Below are positions 12,086-22,330 of a DNA stretch of 64,000 bases, piece after piece. The stretch's first letter is position 1. Every line of letters begins with the position of its first letter. The position numbers and the translations under genes are program-made. Under the pieces are notes generated by a model, which saw nothing but the letters and a program-made list of their open reading frames with translations, ran no database searches and was not told where the DNA came from. The stretch is taken from contig BTPG01000006.1 of assembly GCA_036245525.1 (NCBI GenBank), positions 68,745,786-68,809,785 of the forward strand, read 5' to 3'. The stretch comes from Semisulcospira habei (Eukaryota > Mollusca > Gastropoda > Semisulcospiridae).

Positions 12086-12445
12086 GGATTAGTGTTTGAG
12101 TCTGCGATTGATAATAAACCGGTGCATTGTTAACCGTTTCACACCTAACAATGATTTAGATCAGTCTACAACTTTGGGGTTACGTCCAGTGGGAGATGAC
12201 ATTAAAATCGAGCGTACCTACAGCACGCTGCCTCGGTAATTTCCGGCAGCCAGCGGTTAGAAACTTTCAAAAAGCTTCGGTGGCCAGTCATTCCCTTCAT
12301 CATGCATACGGTATCCACGCTCCCGGGCGACTTCTGCTGCTCAAGGAAGACAGTCATAATGTGCCGCCTCGCATTTTCTCCTTGGAATCAGCGTTTAATT
12401 TCTACGTATAGATCTTCACAAACAAAATTTACCAAAACGAGTGAA

Positions 12446-12628
12446 ATGAAATTCGTCATATTGATTTTCTTGTTGACTGCAAACCTGTTTGTACGGTTAC
12501 CGGTGTCTCGATGTCATTTTTATCTCCCGAAGCTGCAACCGTATAAAAAGAGTCGTAGTAAACAACAAAGCAATAATATTCCTTTGACTTCAGTGATCGC
12601 GGGGGCTGAGTCTATGTCTTTCGTATAG
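12446..12628 (+). CDS. Possible small secreted peptide (60 aa), unsupported
   Basis: The methionine at 12446 opens MKFVILIFLLTANLFVRLP, a good hydrophobic signal-peptide-like N-terminus. A basic, low-complexity 38-residue remainder with one cysteine follows. There is no family match, splice context or promoter. A hydrophobic start of this length can arise by chance in 64 kb of non-coding DNA, so this is a candidate only. Confidence 0.12.
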   Translation: MKFVILIFLLTANLFVRLPVSRCHFYLPKLQPYKKSRSKQQSNNIPLTSVIAGAESMSFV

Positions 12629-13638
12629 ATCTCCCGCGTAGACGCGAGGGGCACAGATTTTCATTAGTCCCTGCACATCGATCGACAACCACGACATTTG
12701 AATCTATACTACTCAGTGACACGGAGGGAATGACTAACTGATTACGCGTCGGTGTGTTTTGTATCAACCTGTCGCGCGACTGCTCCGCGTTTCTGGTTGG
12801 AGTGAAACTTGGCAGGCGATATGTGCGTTGCCGGGCTCAGGAACACTCACACGCTGTTTATACTGTCTTGATTTCCTTTGATCTGGCCCCCGAAACAGCT
12901 GTCACTGGGAGTCGACAAGAAATAGAGAAATAGAGACGAGCCTTTAACTTTCGATCACGGTGACTAAGTGGTTCCAGTTCGTAAACGCACGAGCTGTATT
13001 TCTTTCTTTTTTAAAAGGGATTCGTACGAACGCAATTTTGAGCGATAAACGGATTTCTTTTTTTTTCTCTTTATCGCCAAAATAAGTTTTCATAACGGAT
13101 ACAAACCTTCCTCTTACTCCTCTTTCTGTGTTCAACTGTTGCTGTTCACGCATTCGAAAGATAAGGTGAGCGACACGCGTCGGTCCTGTAGGCAGATTCT
13201 CTGAGGGGTTAAGCCTCAACTTCTTACAAAATTCAGTCACAGAAGGTATGGGTGGGTGGGGTGGGGGTAAGGGGGGGGGGGTGAGGTGGGGGGGGGGGAA
13301 GAGTGAGGTGAGGAGGGGATATGTGTGTGTGTACGTGGGGGGGGGGGGGGTCAAGGAAAATGAGACCAGCACAGGTATGGCATGTTCAAAACGTTCAATA
13401 TTCTTGTCATTATTATCCTCTGCCTGTGTTTGTAACAAGAGCTGTGCTGAGCAGTCTTACAGTTGTACCCGAAAGAGATATGGCATGAGCATACATTTAC
13501 ATAAGTAGGACCAGCGCCGGGGTATATGGCCTAAGGCAAAGAAGTCGATATGAGCGAAGGTTACTCCGGTCATACTATGTCCAGATGAGGTTAGACCTCG
13601 GCAGACCTGGCCAATCGGGTTCCTACGCCATCATGGTT
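12629..13638. other. 1 kb without a gene; G-rich block
   Basis: G-runs at 13247-13350 could form quadruplexes. The opposite-strand proline-rich ORF 12944-13438 is a by-product of these runs. Confidence 0.5.
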
Positions 13639-13902
13639 CCTTGACTGCAGAGAAAAAGTGAGTTTAAGTGGTTTCAAGAGACACAGGTCCTCATGAGCCC
13701 CCGCAGATGCGGGGGCTCTTGAGGATCTATGCCTTTTGACACCACTTTGTATATCTATATTTTTGGACAGCTTGGTCTCTTTGATAGTGAGTTAACCCCT
13801 TTTGTGTCGGTGGCGATTTTTAGTCGCGATGATTCCTGCACTCAAAGGGTTAACAAAGGTTTCAGTCTGCTTCAGCTGGCAGTTTAAGTGCAAAGTGGTT
13901 AA
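13639..13902 (+). mobile_element. Family B MITE carrying an inserted family D MITE
   Basis: B hairpin at 13673-13740 with CCCCCGCAGATGCGGGGG centre. The right half (TTGATAGTGAGTTAA) is interrupted at 13792-13853 and resumes as TTAACAAAGGTTTCAGTCTGC, ending AAAGTGGTTAA. Other B copies have one TTAA at this spot (25697, 33850), so the interruption duplicated TTAA. Confidence 0.85.
13792..13853. mobile_element. Family D MITE, short, nested in family B
   Basis: TTAACCCCTTTTGTGTCGG to CACTCAAAGGGTTAA, 62 bp including both TTAA copies. Contains the D words GTCGGTGGCGATTTTTAGTCG and GATTCCTGCA. The clearest internal case of TTAA duplication. Confidence 0.85.
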
Positions 13903-14224
13903 GTGATACAAACCAAACCAAACGTGCATGGAACTCCCCGCTGCCCGTCCCAGCTACTTGATCTGTATGGTTGCACGCCGCTCCTATCTCCAACTGCACC
14001 GAACGTTTGATCGCGGCAGGTAAAAATATTCCAACATGCCTTCTGTCTTGACATCATAGTCAAGGGCACTCGTCACTCACTGAATCTTTTTTTCTTCTTC
14101 TCGTTCGGACTGTTGTCTGTACTGGGAGGCGTGAGCTGATGATGAAGATGACCTGGACTGTGTGCTGTTGTTGTGGTCGTGGTGGTCGTGGGTCAGTCCT
14201 AGTTTGGAGTGCAGCGTCGCGTCC

Positions 14225-14525
14225 GTGGGCCAGGTGTTGGTTGGTTAGTTCCGAGGTTAATCCCTTTCCTTGTCACCTTGCGTACATTACATTTTTGTTT
14301 CTGAAATCCGTGTCCATTCAACGCCCAAAAGCCAAAACTTTCCAAAAACATGGATACAAATTGGTCTCTTGCAGTTGGATCTTGTTCACTTTTTCACTTG
14401 TAACGTGAAGGGGTTAACGTCCATGCAACCGGAGTGATAACGGGCGGCCCAAACTGGCGGGTTATGGGGGACATGGAAAGCCATTGGCTATGGAGAACTA
14501 CCCCGAACACTGATCATTTGAAGCG
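14225..14525 (-). mobile_element. SINE fragment split by a family B MITE
   Basis: Minus-strand SINE 3' end: GTTGGTTGGTTAGTTCCGAGG at 14236-14256, then after the inserted MITE TTAACGTCCATGCAACCGG and GGCGGGTTATGGGGGACA. Compare the uninterrupted SINE at 44803-45100. The split falls on the SINE's own TTAA. Confidence 0.75.
14257..14417 (-). mobile_element. Family B MITE, hairpin deleted, inserted in a SINE
   Basis: TTAATCCCTTTCCTTGTCACC to GTAACGTGAAGGGGTTAA, 161 bp. Retains TTGCAGTTGGATCTTGTTCAC and AACATGGATACAAATTGG but lacks the stem-loop. Flanking TTAA copies belong to the interrupted SINE. Confidence 0.8.
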
Positions 14526-14610
14526 TTAAAAAGGGACAGCGTTTTTGACGCCCAATTTTCTCACTGTCTAACCTGTTTCTTACCAAACACTACGGTGTCT
14601 TTGCGTTAAT

Positions 14611-14690
14611 GGAGCTTTGTAGCTCAGGTGGTAGAGCGCTCCACTCACTTCCGAAAGGTCGCGGGTTGGAACCCAGCTGGGCTCAACATT
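14611..14690 (+). mobile_element. tRNA-like head of a SINE
   Basis: A box TAGCTCAGGTGGTAGAGCG and B-box-like GGGTTGGAACCC at tRNA spacing. The acceptor and T stems pair poorly, so this is read as a tRNA-derived SINE rather than a working tRNA gene. Body and tail limits unclear. Confidence 0.5.
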
Positions 14691-15242
14691 TCTTCAGACA
14701 CTATTCGGAGCCCAGTCTTTGAAATCACCTTGGTTAAGTAAACCCTCGCCATGCCAGGCCGTCAAAAGATGTTAAGTTCTAATTATTCCCACACTTCGAA
14801 CCAAACTTTTGTCATTTTCATGTTCGAGTTTATTATACAACAGGTCAACATTAAATGTCATAGCAATCACACCAGTCATTGAATCCAGTACCACACATTT
14901 AGTATAGAAGAACACTCAATAGCAAAGTTCTGTTTACAAAAGGTTTAAGCATGGGGGGAGGGTGGGGGGGGGGGGGGGTCAAGGGTCTTCCACTTCACAG
15001 CAAATTACCAATGAAATTCAGCGAACACAAAAGCGAGTTCCATAATGAAGTCAAGTCTGTTTTTGCTGTCTGAAAGTGCCCAGCGTTCACTGGCCCTCAA
15101 CGTTTAGCGATTAACGCCTGGTACAAGCTCACCATAGATGTGAAACTGTTTTGGTAAATTGCATAAATGCTCTCTTGACGGGCGCCTCTGCTCATAGTTG
15201 ATCCGTTGGAAACTGAATCTCCCCAGTGCAATCCCTCAGCCT
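14691..15242. other. Non-coding; G-run
   Basis: G-run at 14953-14979; no gene or repeat family recognised. Confidence 0.4.
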
Positions 15243-15457
15243 CACGCCTTCCACCTGCAAGAGGCATAGATGCTCACGAGCCCCTGCCTAATACGTGCCA
15301 TTGGCTGCCAGAGATGGCTCATTTTTGTCTTGACATCATAGTCGATCCTTTGGAAACAAAGACCACAGTTCAGTCCCTCAACAACTGCAAGAGGCATACA
15401 TTCTCATGAGCCCCTGCATTCGCAGGGGCTCATGAGAATCTACGCCTCTTGCTGGCA
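15243..15457. mobile_element. Two family B hairpin copies (one half, one whole)
   Basis: 15254-15290 holds one arm (GCAAGAGGCATAGATGC). 15387-15452 holds a whole hairpin with GCAAGAGGCATACATTCTC paired with GAATCTACGCCTCTTGC around CCCCTGCATTCGCAGGGG. The outer B sequence is not preserved. Confidence 0.7.
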
Positions 15458-15739
15458 GTTGTAATCGTTTGATGAAAATACGACGCCACAGGTCCGCTCA
15501 GTTTGCATGTAGCATCCACTAACACCGAGCGAGGGAGACATGCTGCGGCGGGGCTTGAGGTGAGCCCACCGCGCAGCAGGGGCTGAAAAAATAAGTTGGA
15601 AAGCAATGAAGAACAATAGGCGAGGTGAAATATAGGCGGAGAACACATGCCGAAATAACTATGGCAAATATTTTCGTGTGTCAGGCTGTGGAGAGACACC
15701 TGGGAAACCATCAACACAAGGGGAAAAAACAAATTCCAT

Positions 15740-16145
15740 TGCAAGTAACAGCCGCAGAAAAAAAAGGGGCCATGAAGGAGGTTTGTGTCACAGTGGTGGT
15801 GGATACAGCAGAACCTATTTAGAGCGACCATCCTAATGAGAGATCACCTGTCATTAAAGACCAGCATTTAGGTGGCTAGACAGTTCTATTAACTCATTCT
15901 ACCCCAACACCGAAATCCCCAAATTTTGCCGTTGTTCTCTGAAGACTGCATTGCAGTGAAGGACACAGATCGACCATGATAGTCCTTATCTTGCTGTGGT
16001 GTGTCTGGGGTAGAATGAGTTAACACAAGAAAAAGAAAAAACGAGACCATGAAGGAGGGTGTTGGTGTGTAGCAGAACCTGTTTTGAGTGACCATCCTAA
16101 TGAGACATTAAATGTCATAATTGACCATCGTTTAGATGACTGTAG
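15740..16145. repeat. Direct duplication flanking a family A element
   Basis: GGCCATGAAGGAGG ... CAGAACCTATTTAGAGCGACC at 15766-15830 matches GACCATGAAGGAGG ... CAGAACCTGTTTTGAGTGACC at 16045-16100, both followed by ATCCTAATGAGA. The A element 15889-16023 lies between the copies. Confidence 0.55.
15889..16023. mobile_element. Family A MITE with deleted core
   Basis: TTAACTCATTCTACCCC to GGGGTAGAATGAGTTAA with intact terminal arms. The GGCGCC-centred core is missing, leaving GATCGACCATGATAG joined to TCCTTATCTTGCTG. Confidence 0.8.
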
Positions 16146-16224
16146 CCACTGAAATGTTAGTCATTCATGACAGGTGACGCTGTTAGCCTTTTAAGACTTC
16201 TCCTGAGAGAGCATTTGTGTTTGA

Positions 16225-16575
16225 AGACCATTTATTTCTTCCATACAAGATGGTTGCTTAAAGTACCATTACGCATAAATCTGCAGACACATTTCAGCAC
16301 CATTTGTGTTTGCTATGCCTTGTTGACACACCTAATGAACTCTAACAGCAGTTTGGACACGCCGAAAGCACACGCGTAACCACACTTATTTATTCTGCGC
16401 AGCCGTTACTGTGTAAATCTATTTTTAGTTGTTTCTCGTACTAAAAGCGTTGTATTTATAGAACGGAGTGGAGTCATTGTCAGGTTACTTGACATAAAGA
16501 CGACGTGTGCTGAACTGGATTGTCCTGTTTCTAAATAAATCATAGCTAGACCTGTGTGCAGCGTTTCGTAACCAA
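16225..16575 (-). repeat. Dispersed repeat family O, copy 2
   Basis: Inverted counterpart of 8541-8868, diverged by many substitutions and small indels but colinear over ~330 bp. Confidence 0.6.
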
Positions 16576-16952
16576 AATTACAGGAGGGTATCTTCGAACA
16601 GTTACGGCGGTAGCGGGACTTCAAAGTGTGGCGGGGTAGATGGGGCGGGAGGGGGGGGGGTAGGGGGTGTTAAAATCTTAAATCATTGTCACTGGCAACA
16701 AGTCATGAAATCCTCGTCAAATAATCAAGGAATCGTACTCCCCACCCCCCCCCCCCGCCCCCCAACCCTCCCCACCACTTCTACCCCAAGGAAAGGATCA
16801 TGTATACAACAACAAAGTGGCAAAGGTCTTCGTGAACTCTTGCTATGAATCTTGCAGATGGGTGGTTTTGACCACAGCCTGGGATTGAGATCTAGCGACG
16901 CGCGGTGTAGAGTAGCGGTCTCTTCTTTACGCTGTACTTAGGACAGTGAACA
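16576..16952. other. Non-coding, G- and C-runs
   Basis: G-run at 16647-16668, C-runs at 16745-16762; no gene. Confidence 0.4.
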
Positions 16953-17157
16953 TTAACCCCTTCGTTTGCCAGTAGTCGCAGACTGTGTCTCTGAAATCTT
17001 CGTCAGTTTTACGTCAGATAGCCTCAGCCATCCAAGGAAGGTAGATAAAGCAAGTGACATAGATCCTCATGAGCCCCCGCGTCAGCGGGGACTCAAGAGG
17101 ATCTATGTCTCTTGCCCTTGGGTGATGGTTGCTTTGTCCCGGCAGTGAACAGGTTAA
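16953..17157 (-). mobile_element. Family B MITE, full (205 bp)
   Basis: TTAACCCCTTCGTTTGCC to CGGCAGTGAACAGGTTAA. The hairpin at 17051-17116 is CAAGTGACATAGATCC paired with GGATCTATGTCTCTTG. Confidence 0.85.
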
Positions 17158-17269
17158 GCAGAGATCTGTACTCTACACGTGCCTCTCGACCCCAGCTCGC
17201 GTTTTTGACGTTTTCTCTGTAGGGAAGTGAATACAATGGAATAATCTCTGAAAGCGATCTGCTACGTGA

Positions 17270-17450
17270 AGGTTAAGAAGAACGGAGAAAGAAACACGCT
17301 TAGAAAAGCCAGTTTTATTTTTATTTTTTCGGGTAAATACTATTTGTTTGTTTGACTATTTTGACAAAGGATATTTACCCGAAATATTAATAAATTGTGT
17401 TGTAACTGTCTTTAACTGTCTTTTCTAAGCGCGTTTATTTCTCCGTTCGA
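17270..17450. repeat. Family I palindromic repeat
   Basis: Outer arms AACGGAGAAAGAAACACGC (17283-17301) and GCGCGTTTATTTCTCCGTT (17429-17447). Inner arms TTCGGGTAAATA and TATTTACCCGAA. Other copies, usually half-elements, are near 23060, 38620, 39115, 39400, 47735, 56960 and 62870. Confidence 0.65.
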
Positions 17451-18281
17451 TACTTCTTTGCATTTTACACGCTTGGCAGTCACCTTTATGGTCTGGATTA
17501 CGTGAAGGTTAGATTTGCTAAACGTCGCCGATACATAACATGCAGGCCCGGATCCAAGCGGGGTGGGGGTGGGGGGTGGGTGGGCCGGGGGGGCCATCCC
17601 CCCCCCGACCCCAAATTTGTTAAAATGCTAGCGTGGTGGAGGCCTTTTGCATGAGGTTCAAGGTCCCAAACAAGAAGTTGCCCCCCCCCCCCCCTCTGGA
17701 GCTAAGTGATCCGGCCCTGACATGTACTCAATACCAAAGTTAGTCTCGCTTACTCTTCTTTTCACAATCGAGGTGAGCAGACACACGTAACAGGTTTTCT
17801 GGCTACTGCCCCTAATGGCACACGGAGAAACTCTCCTACGCACACAAGAGAGGATGAGCAGAAAAGATCTTTTCATTTTACGACATTCAAATAATGTTTG
17901 TTAGGCCTTTTGTCCAGCATACCGAGGACCTTTATAATTAGACAAGACGATGATTGAGAAGTGCAACCAGATCTTTATTGCCTGGAGAAGGCCCCTTCAA
18001 ATGATCCAAGGTTACAAAGTAAAGTAGTTAAAAGCACTGTCAGGGGAGAGAAGTGTGCACGATCGACCAGTGATCATAGATCTACTGTGGCCAAAGCACA
18101 CACACACACAAAGAGATAGGAAAGAGGGGGTGAGCTAAGAAAGGGACTGGAAGCAATGAAATATGGAAGCCCCCCCCCCCCCCGAAGGGGGACGTATCAC
18201 ATATCCCACTGTTTCACTGTTTCAGCCACTCAGTGTATAGAAATTTAAATCTTGGTCCCCCAAGGGGGGTCCAGATATTTA
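17451..18281. other. Non-coding with G/C-runs
   Basis: Continues family I words to ~17500. Runs of G and C at 17560-17610, 17682-17696 and 18170-18183. No gene recognised. Confidence 0.4.
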
Positions 18282-18334
18282 GCCGGTGTAGACAGCTGTT
18301 TCGGTCTTGGCGACCTCTTCAGCACACCATCGGC
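18282..18334 (-). ncRNA. Candidate type I hammerhead self-cleaving ribozyme
   Basis: On the minus strand the order is: stem I strand GCCGATGGTGTG; core CTGAAGA (the CUGANGA motif, where the fifth position is free); stem II GGTC-GCCAA-GACC; GAAA; stem III ACAG-CTGT; cleavage triplet GTC (18293-18291); and the stem I partner TACACCGGC. Every conserved core residue of the hammerhead is present, and all three stems pair, with one G-U pair and a 3-nt bulge in stem I. Stem III is a 4-bp self-complementary stem with no loop, as known for hammerheads in Penelope-like elements and retrozymes, which often work as dimers. Predicted cut is between 18291 and 18290. No Penelope-type protein is visible nearby. 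Activity is untested. Confidence 0.65.
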
Positions 18335-18844
18335 AATACTGGAGGAGGCAGGAATTTCTGCCTACCTGCAATGACAACCACATTTTACTGTGGTGTCTGC
18401 TGGGGCATACATTCCATGCTACCACCTAGAGTCAAATTTCCATGCACCCTAAAGGAGAACCTACCAAAAGGGGGGAAGTGGTTGGAGTCAATATTGTGGT
18501 GATCTATTATAGCGTTAGAAGGTGGATTGTTTTGCATAGAGAGTTTTCTATCATATAACCGGAGCTTTCTATCATTTTAACTTGCTATCGGTACCTTTTT
18601 TTTGCGTGAACACTGAGCATTTTGTCCGCTTACCTAATAGTGAGTGTCAGACGTGACCCTAATTATTTTTATACCCACTGTCGTTGCATGAATTCTCAAT
18701 GTCTAACTATCTTCTACGATCTGTACGCTTAGCAAATGGCTCTATAAAACAGAAAAGAGTAGGGTGATTAGCTGCAGAGCGATCAATTAAGATGTGTGAT
18801 CAAAACCAGAAATTTTATTAATACTGTCCAGGATTGCGCAGACA
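18335..18844. other. Non-coding flank of the ribozyme
   Basis: No recognised gene. Probably part of whatever element carried the ribozyme, but its ends are not visible. Confidence 0.3.
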
Positions 18845-19362
18845 ACAACAGCACTGACACGATTGAAGACCATAATAATGGAAGGACAGAAACATCACGC
18901 TCTGCTCCAAGATCAGACTGATGCGCTCCTTAGTCATCTCAGTGTTCTTGTATGCCTGCGAGTCATGGACCCTCACAGCAGACCTTGAAAGGAGGAAAGC
19001 CACTGAAATGAGGTGTTTTCGAAGGCTGCTTGGCATTTCATACAGAGATCACATCACGAACGAGGAAGTGAGAAGCAGAATCAGGCAAGCCATCGGGCCC
19101 TATGAAGACATATTAGCCATTGTGAAAAAACGCAAACTGAAGTGGTATGGGCATGTCGCGCGTTCAGCAGGGCTTGCCAAAACAATCCTGCAAGGCACTG
19201 TGCAATGAGGACGAAGGAGAGGAAGACAGAGGAAAAGATGGGAGGACAATATCTCAGAGTGGACATGACTGAGGATGGGTGATACGCTAAGAATGGCAGA
19301 GAACAGAGAGGAATGGAGGGAGCTGGTTACCAAGTCATCAGTGGTGCCCCAACGGTCGGCAA
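18845..19362 (+). pseudogene. RTE-like LINE, RT C-terminal remnant
   Basis: Translation in pieces gives FLYACESWTLTADLERR, MRCFRRLLGISYRDH, KLKWYGHVARSAGLAKT, then after a stop GRRRGRQRKRWEDNI. This is the region after the RT core in RTE-type and related LINEs. A stop at 19206 and further stops rule out function. It ends in a GATA tail, typical of a simple-repeat 3' end. It is a different family from the element at 23426-25475. Confidence 0.75.
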
Positions 19363-19393
19363 GACTACGGGATATAGATAGATAGATAGATCA
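19363..19393 (+). repeat. (GATA)n tail
   Basis: Short GATA tract at the 3' end of the LINE remnant. Confidence 0.8.
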
Positions 19394-19394
19394 A

Positions 19395-19600
19395 TTAACT
19401 CATTCACTGCCAGTGGACGCAGACTGTGCTTTTAAAATCATGTTAACTCAACGCCAGAGAACATCATTAGAGAAAGGAACGTGGATTAAAGGAGGGGTTA
19501 GAAAGGGACATAAGTCCTCATGAGCCCCCGCAACCGTATGTGGATCACTGTCCCTTGCATTTGGCTTCCAAATTTTGCGTTCCGGCAGTGAACGGCTTAA
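19395..19600 (-). mobile_element. Family B MITE, hairpin partly lost
   Basis: TTAACTCATTCACTGCCAG to CCGGCAGTGAACGGCTTAA, 206 bp. One hairpin arm remains (GACATAAGTCCTCATGAGC); the other is reduced. Confidence 0.8.
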
Positions 19601-19728
19601 ATCATTTTCATTTGTTGTGCTTTCTCACGAGACTGTAACTAATACTGCAATCCACACCAACGACTACGCACAGCAATACACAAGTAAAGATCAAACATTT
19701 ACAGTGCCTTAGGCAATTCTTTGTGACT

Positions 19729-21462
19729 CACTAAATACTAGTACTCAAACCAAGGGGAATCACAGCGCTGGACAGACAACAGTTAGATCCCCTGCCCCCG
19801 CCTATCAGGCACCCAATCGCCAGCCCACAGAGAAATACGCAGGTATAGAATAAGACAATCATTTCCATTCCTAATAAGAATGGATCAGGTCTCTTATATA
19901 ACCCATGTCTTTCTCCGGAACTTAGGAAGTAGGCAGGAGAAACATACATACACAAACATGAAGGTGCGCTACTATATGTGGTCGGGTAAATACCCTGATT
20001 TCCCACAGTAGATGCACAGAACATTACACAACAATGTAACGATACAAATTTTGCCTCGAGTTATACATGATACTCACAAACCAGATAGGTGAGGCTAGCG
20101 CTGGCAGAATTGTCAGTACTCAAACCAAGGGGAATCACAGCGCTGGACAGACAACAGTTAGATCCCCTGCCCCCGCCTATCAGGCACCCAATCGCCAGCC
20201 CACAGAGAAATACGCAGGTATAGAATAAGACAATCATTTTCATTCCTAATAAGAATGGATCAGGTCTCTTATATAACCCATGTCTTTCTCCGGAACTTAG
20301 GAAGTAGGCAGGAGAAACATACATACACAAACATGAAGGTGCGCTACTATATGTGGTCGGGTAAATACCCTGATTTCCCACAGTAGATGCACAGAACATT
20401 ACACAACAATGTAACGATACAAATTTTGCCTCGAGTTATACATGATACTCACAAACCAGATAGGTGAGGCTAGCGCTGGCAGAATTGTCAGTACTCAAAC
20501 CAAGGGGAATCACAGCGCTGGACAGACAACAGTTAGATCCCCTGCCCCCGCCTATCAGGCACCCAATCGCCAGCCCACAGAGAAATACGCAGGTATAGAA
20601 TAAGACAATCATTTCCATTCCTAATAAGAATGGATCAGGTCTCTTATATAACCCATGTCTTTCTCCGGAACTTAGGAAGTAGGCAGGAGAAACATACATA
20701 CACAAACATGAAGGTGCGCTACTATATGTGGTCGGGTAAATACCCTGATTTCCCACAGTAGATGCACAGAACATTACACAACAATGTAACGATACAAATT
20801 TTGCCTCGAGTTATACATGATACTCATGTTTCTCCTGCCTACTTCCTAAGTTCCGGAGAAAGACATGGGTTATATAAGAGACCTGATCCATTCTTATTAG
20901 GAATGGAAATGATTGTCTTATTCTATACCTGCGTATTTCTCTGTGGGCTGGCGATTGGGTGCCTGATAGGCGGGGGCAGGGGATCTAACTGTTGTCTGTC
21001 CAGCGCTGTGATTCCCCTTGGTTTGAGTACTGACAATTCTGCCAGCGCTAGCCTCACCTATCTGGTTTGTGAGTATCATGTATAACTCGAGGCAAAATTT
21101 GTATCGTTACATTGTTGTGTAATGTTCTGTGCATCTACTGTGGGAAATCAGGGTATTTACCCGACCACATATAGTAGCGCACCTTCATGTTTGTGTATGT
21201 ATGTTTCTCCTGCCTACTTCCTAAGTTCCGGAGAAAGACATGGGTTATATAAGAGACCTGATCCATTCTTATTAGGAATGGAAATGATTGTCTTATTCTA
21301 TACCTGCGTATTTCTCTGTGGGCTGGCGATTGGGTGCCTGATAGGCGGGGGCAGGGGATCTAACTGTTGTCTGTCCAGCGCTGTGATTCCCCTTGGTTTG
21401 AGTACTGACAATTCTGCCAGCGCTAGCCTCACCTATCTGGTTTGTGAGTATCACTAAATACT
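19729..21462. mobile_element. Foldback-like element: inverted arrays of a 375-bp unit
   Basis: Copy 1 (19740-20069, missing 45 bp), copy 2 (20070-20444) and copy 3 (20445-20819) run in one direction. Copy 4 (20826-21076, partial) and copy 5 (21077-21451) run in the other. Units are almost identical; 20239 in copy 2 is a visible single-base difference. The block is flanked by CACTAAATACT at 19729-19739 and 21452-21462, as expected of a target-site duplication. Long inverted termini built of tandem units resemble foldback elements. Each unit contains family E sequence (CAGCGCTGGACAGACAACAG) and a ~112-codon ORF that is probably incidental. An assembly artefact cannot be excluded. Confidence 0.7.
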
Positions 21463-22023
21463 GCTTTCAATCTTTCAGGTCAATGATTTCCCGGTAGACA
21501 CGCTGCAAAGCCAGACGACTGGCTAACAAAGCATGCATGTTAATGTTATGTCATCACAATCCACAGTCCAAATCCCAACAGTCTGCGAGAGTCATAGATT
21601 CACATAAACTTATGTGAATCTATGACTCACTCTTTCTTTTTTTACTTTAACTGTCTGCACGTAATCCACGGATTATTATTTTTTAAATGTTTTATTTAAT
21701 TAATTTATTTATTTTTATTTTTTGTAGAGGGGGGAGGGGGGAGAGGGTACGGTGCGGGCCGGTAGGGTTGGGTAGTCGAAGCATGGCTGGATTAGTCCTG
21801 ATTCAAACAGTTTTATTTTCAACACCTTGTCCTCAGGCTGCACAGACAGGTGCAACCTCAATTTAACGGTCCTGCGCTCAACCCAGATCAGTTCTCTCAA
21901 CCAGAGGATGAAAATAGGGGCCGATTTGTGCCGACGAATGCGTAGATTCTCATGATAAGTTATTTCAGGTCACTCAGTAAACACAAGCTGCACGTGTCCA
22001 GACAAAACGACGGGATTGCCCGT
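21463..22023. other. Non-coding; small hairpin and AT-rich tract
   Basis: A perfect hairpin at 21594-21631 (AGTCATAGATTCACATAA and its complement) may be a remodelled family B stem. ATTTATTT tract at 21690-21720. No gene. Confidence 0.5.
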
Positions 22024-22197
22024 TATAAGGTCCTGTTAAATGAAAGTGTCACGGCAGTTGCAATGCGGCCGAACTGATCAATGTTCAGGTAGTACTCTAT
22101 AGGTAATAGCTGTACGTGTTCCCCCATAACCCGCCCATCAGAGCCGTCCATTATCACTCCGGTATCGTGGATGTTAAACCCCGAACTAACTAACAAG
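22024..22197 (+). mobile_element. SINE, 3' part
   Basis: AAGGTCCTGTTAAATGAAAG, GATCAATGTTCAGGTAGTAC, CGTGGATGTTAAACCCCG and an AACTAACTAAC tail. Same family as 26571-26876; the tRNA-like head is missing. Confidence 0.75.
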
Positions 22198-22330
22198 CTA
22201 CATAGTCCAGGAAAGTTCTAGTAGAGTATCGCATTCGACAGGTGCCGCATCTGGATACGCAGCATAACGATGCGTATCCCAATGAAACACGTCTCGAGTG
22301 TTGAGAACATCTTTTTTTCTGAACTCGACT

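Noticed and set aside
14611..14690. Functional tRNA gene
   Set aside because: Poor acceptor and T-stem pairing; read as a SINE head.
19731..21457. Repeated ~112-codon ORF with hydrophobic segment in each 375-bp unit
   Set aside because: The units are nearly identical, so an open frame in one is open in all. There is no family match or codon signal, and the block is better explained as a foldback element.
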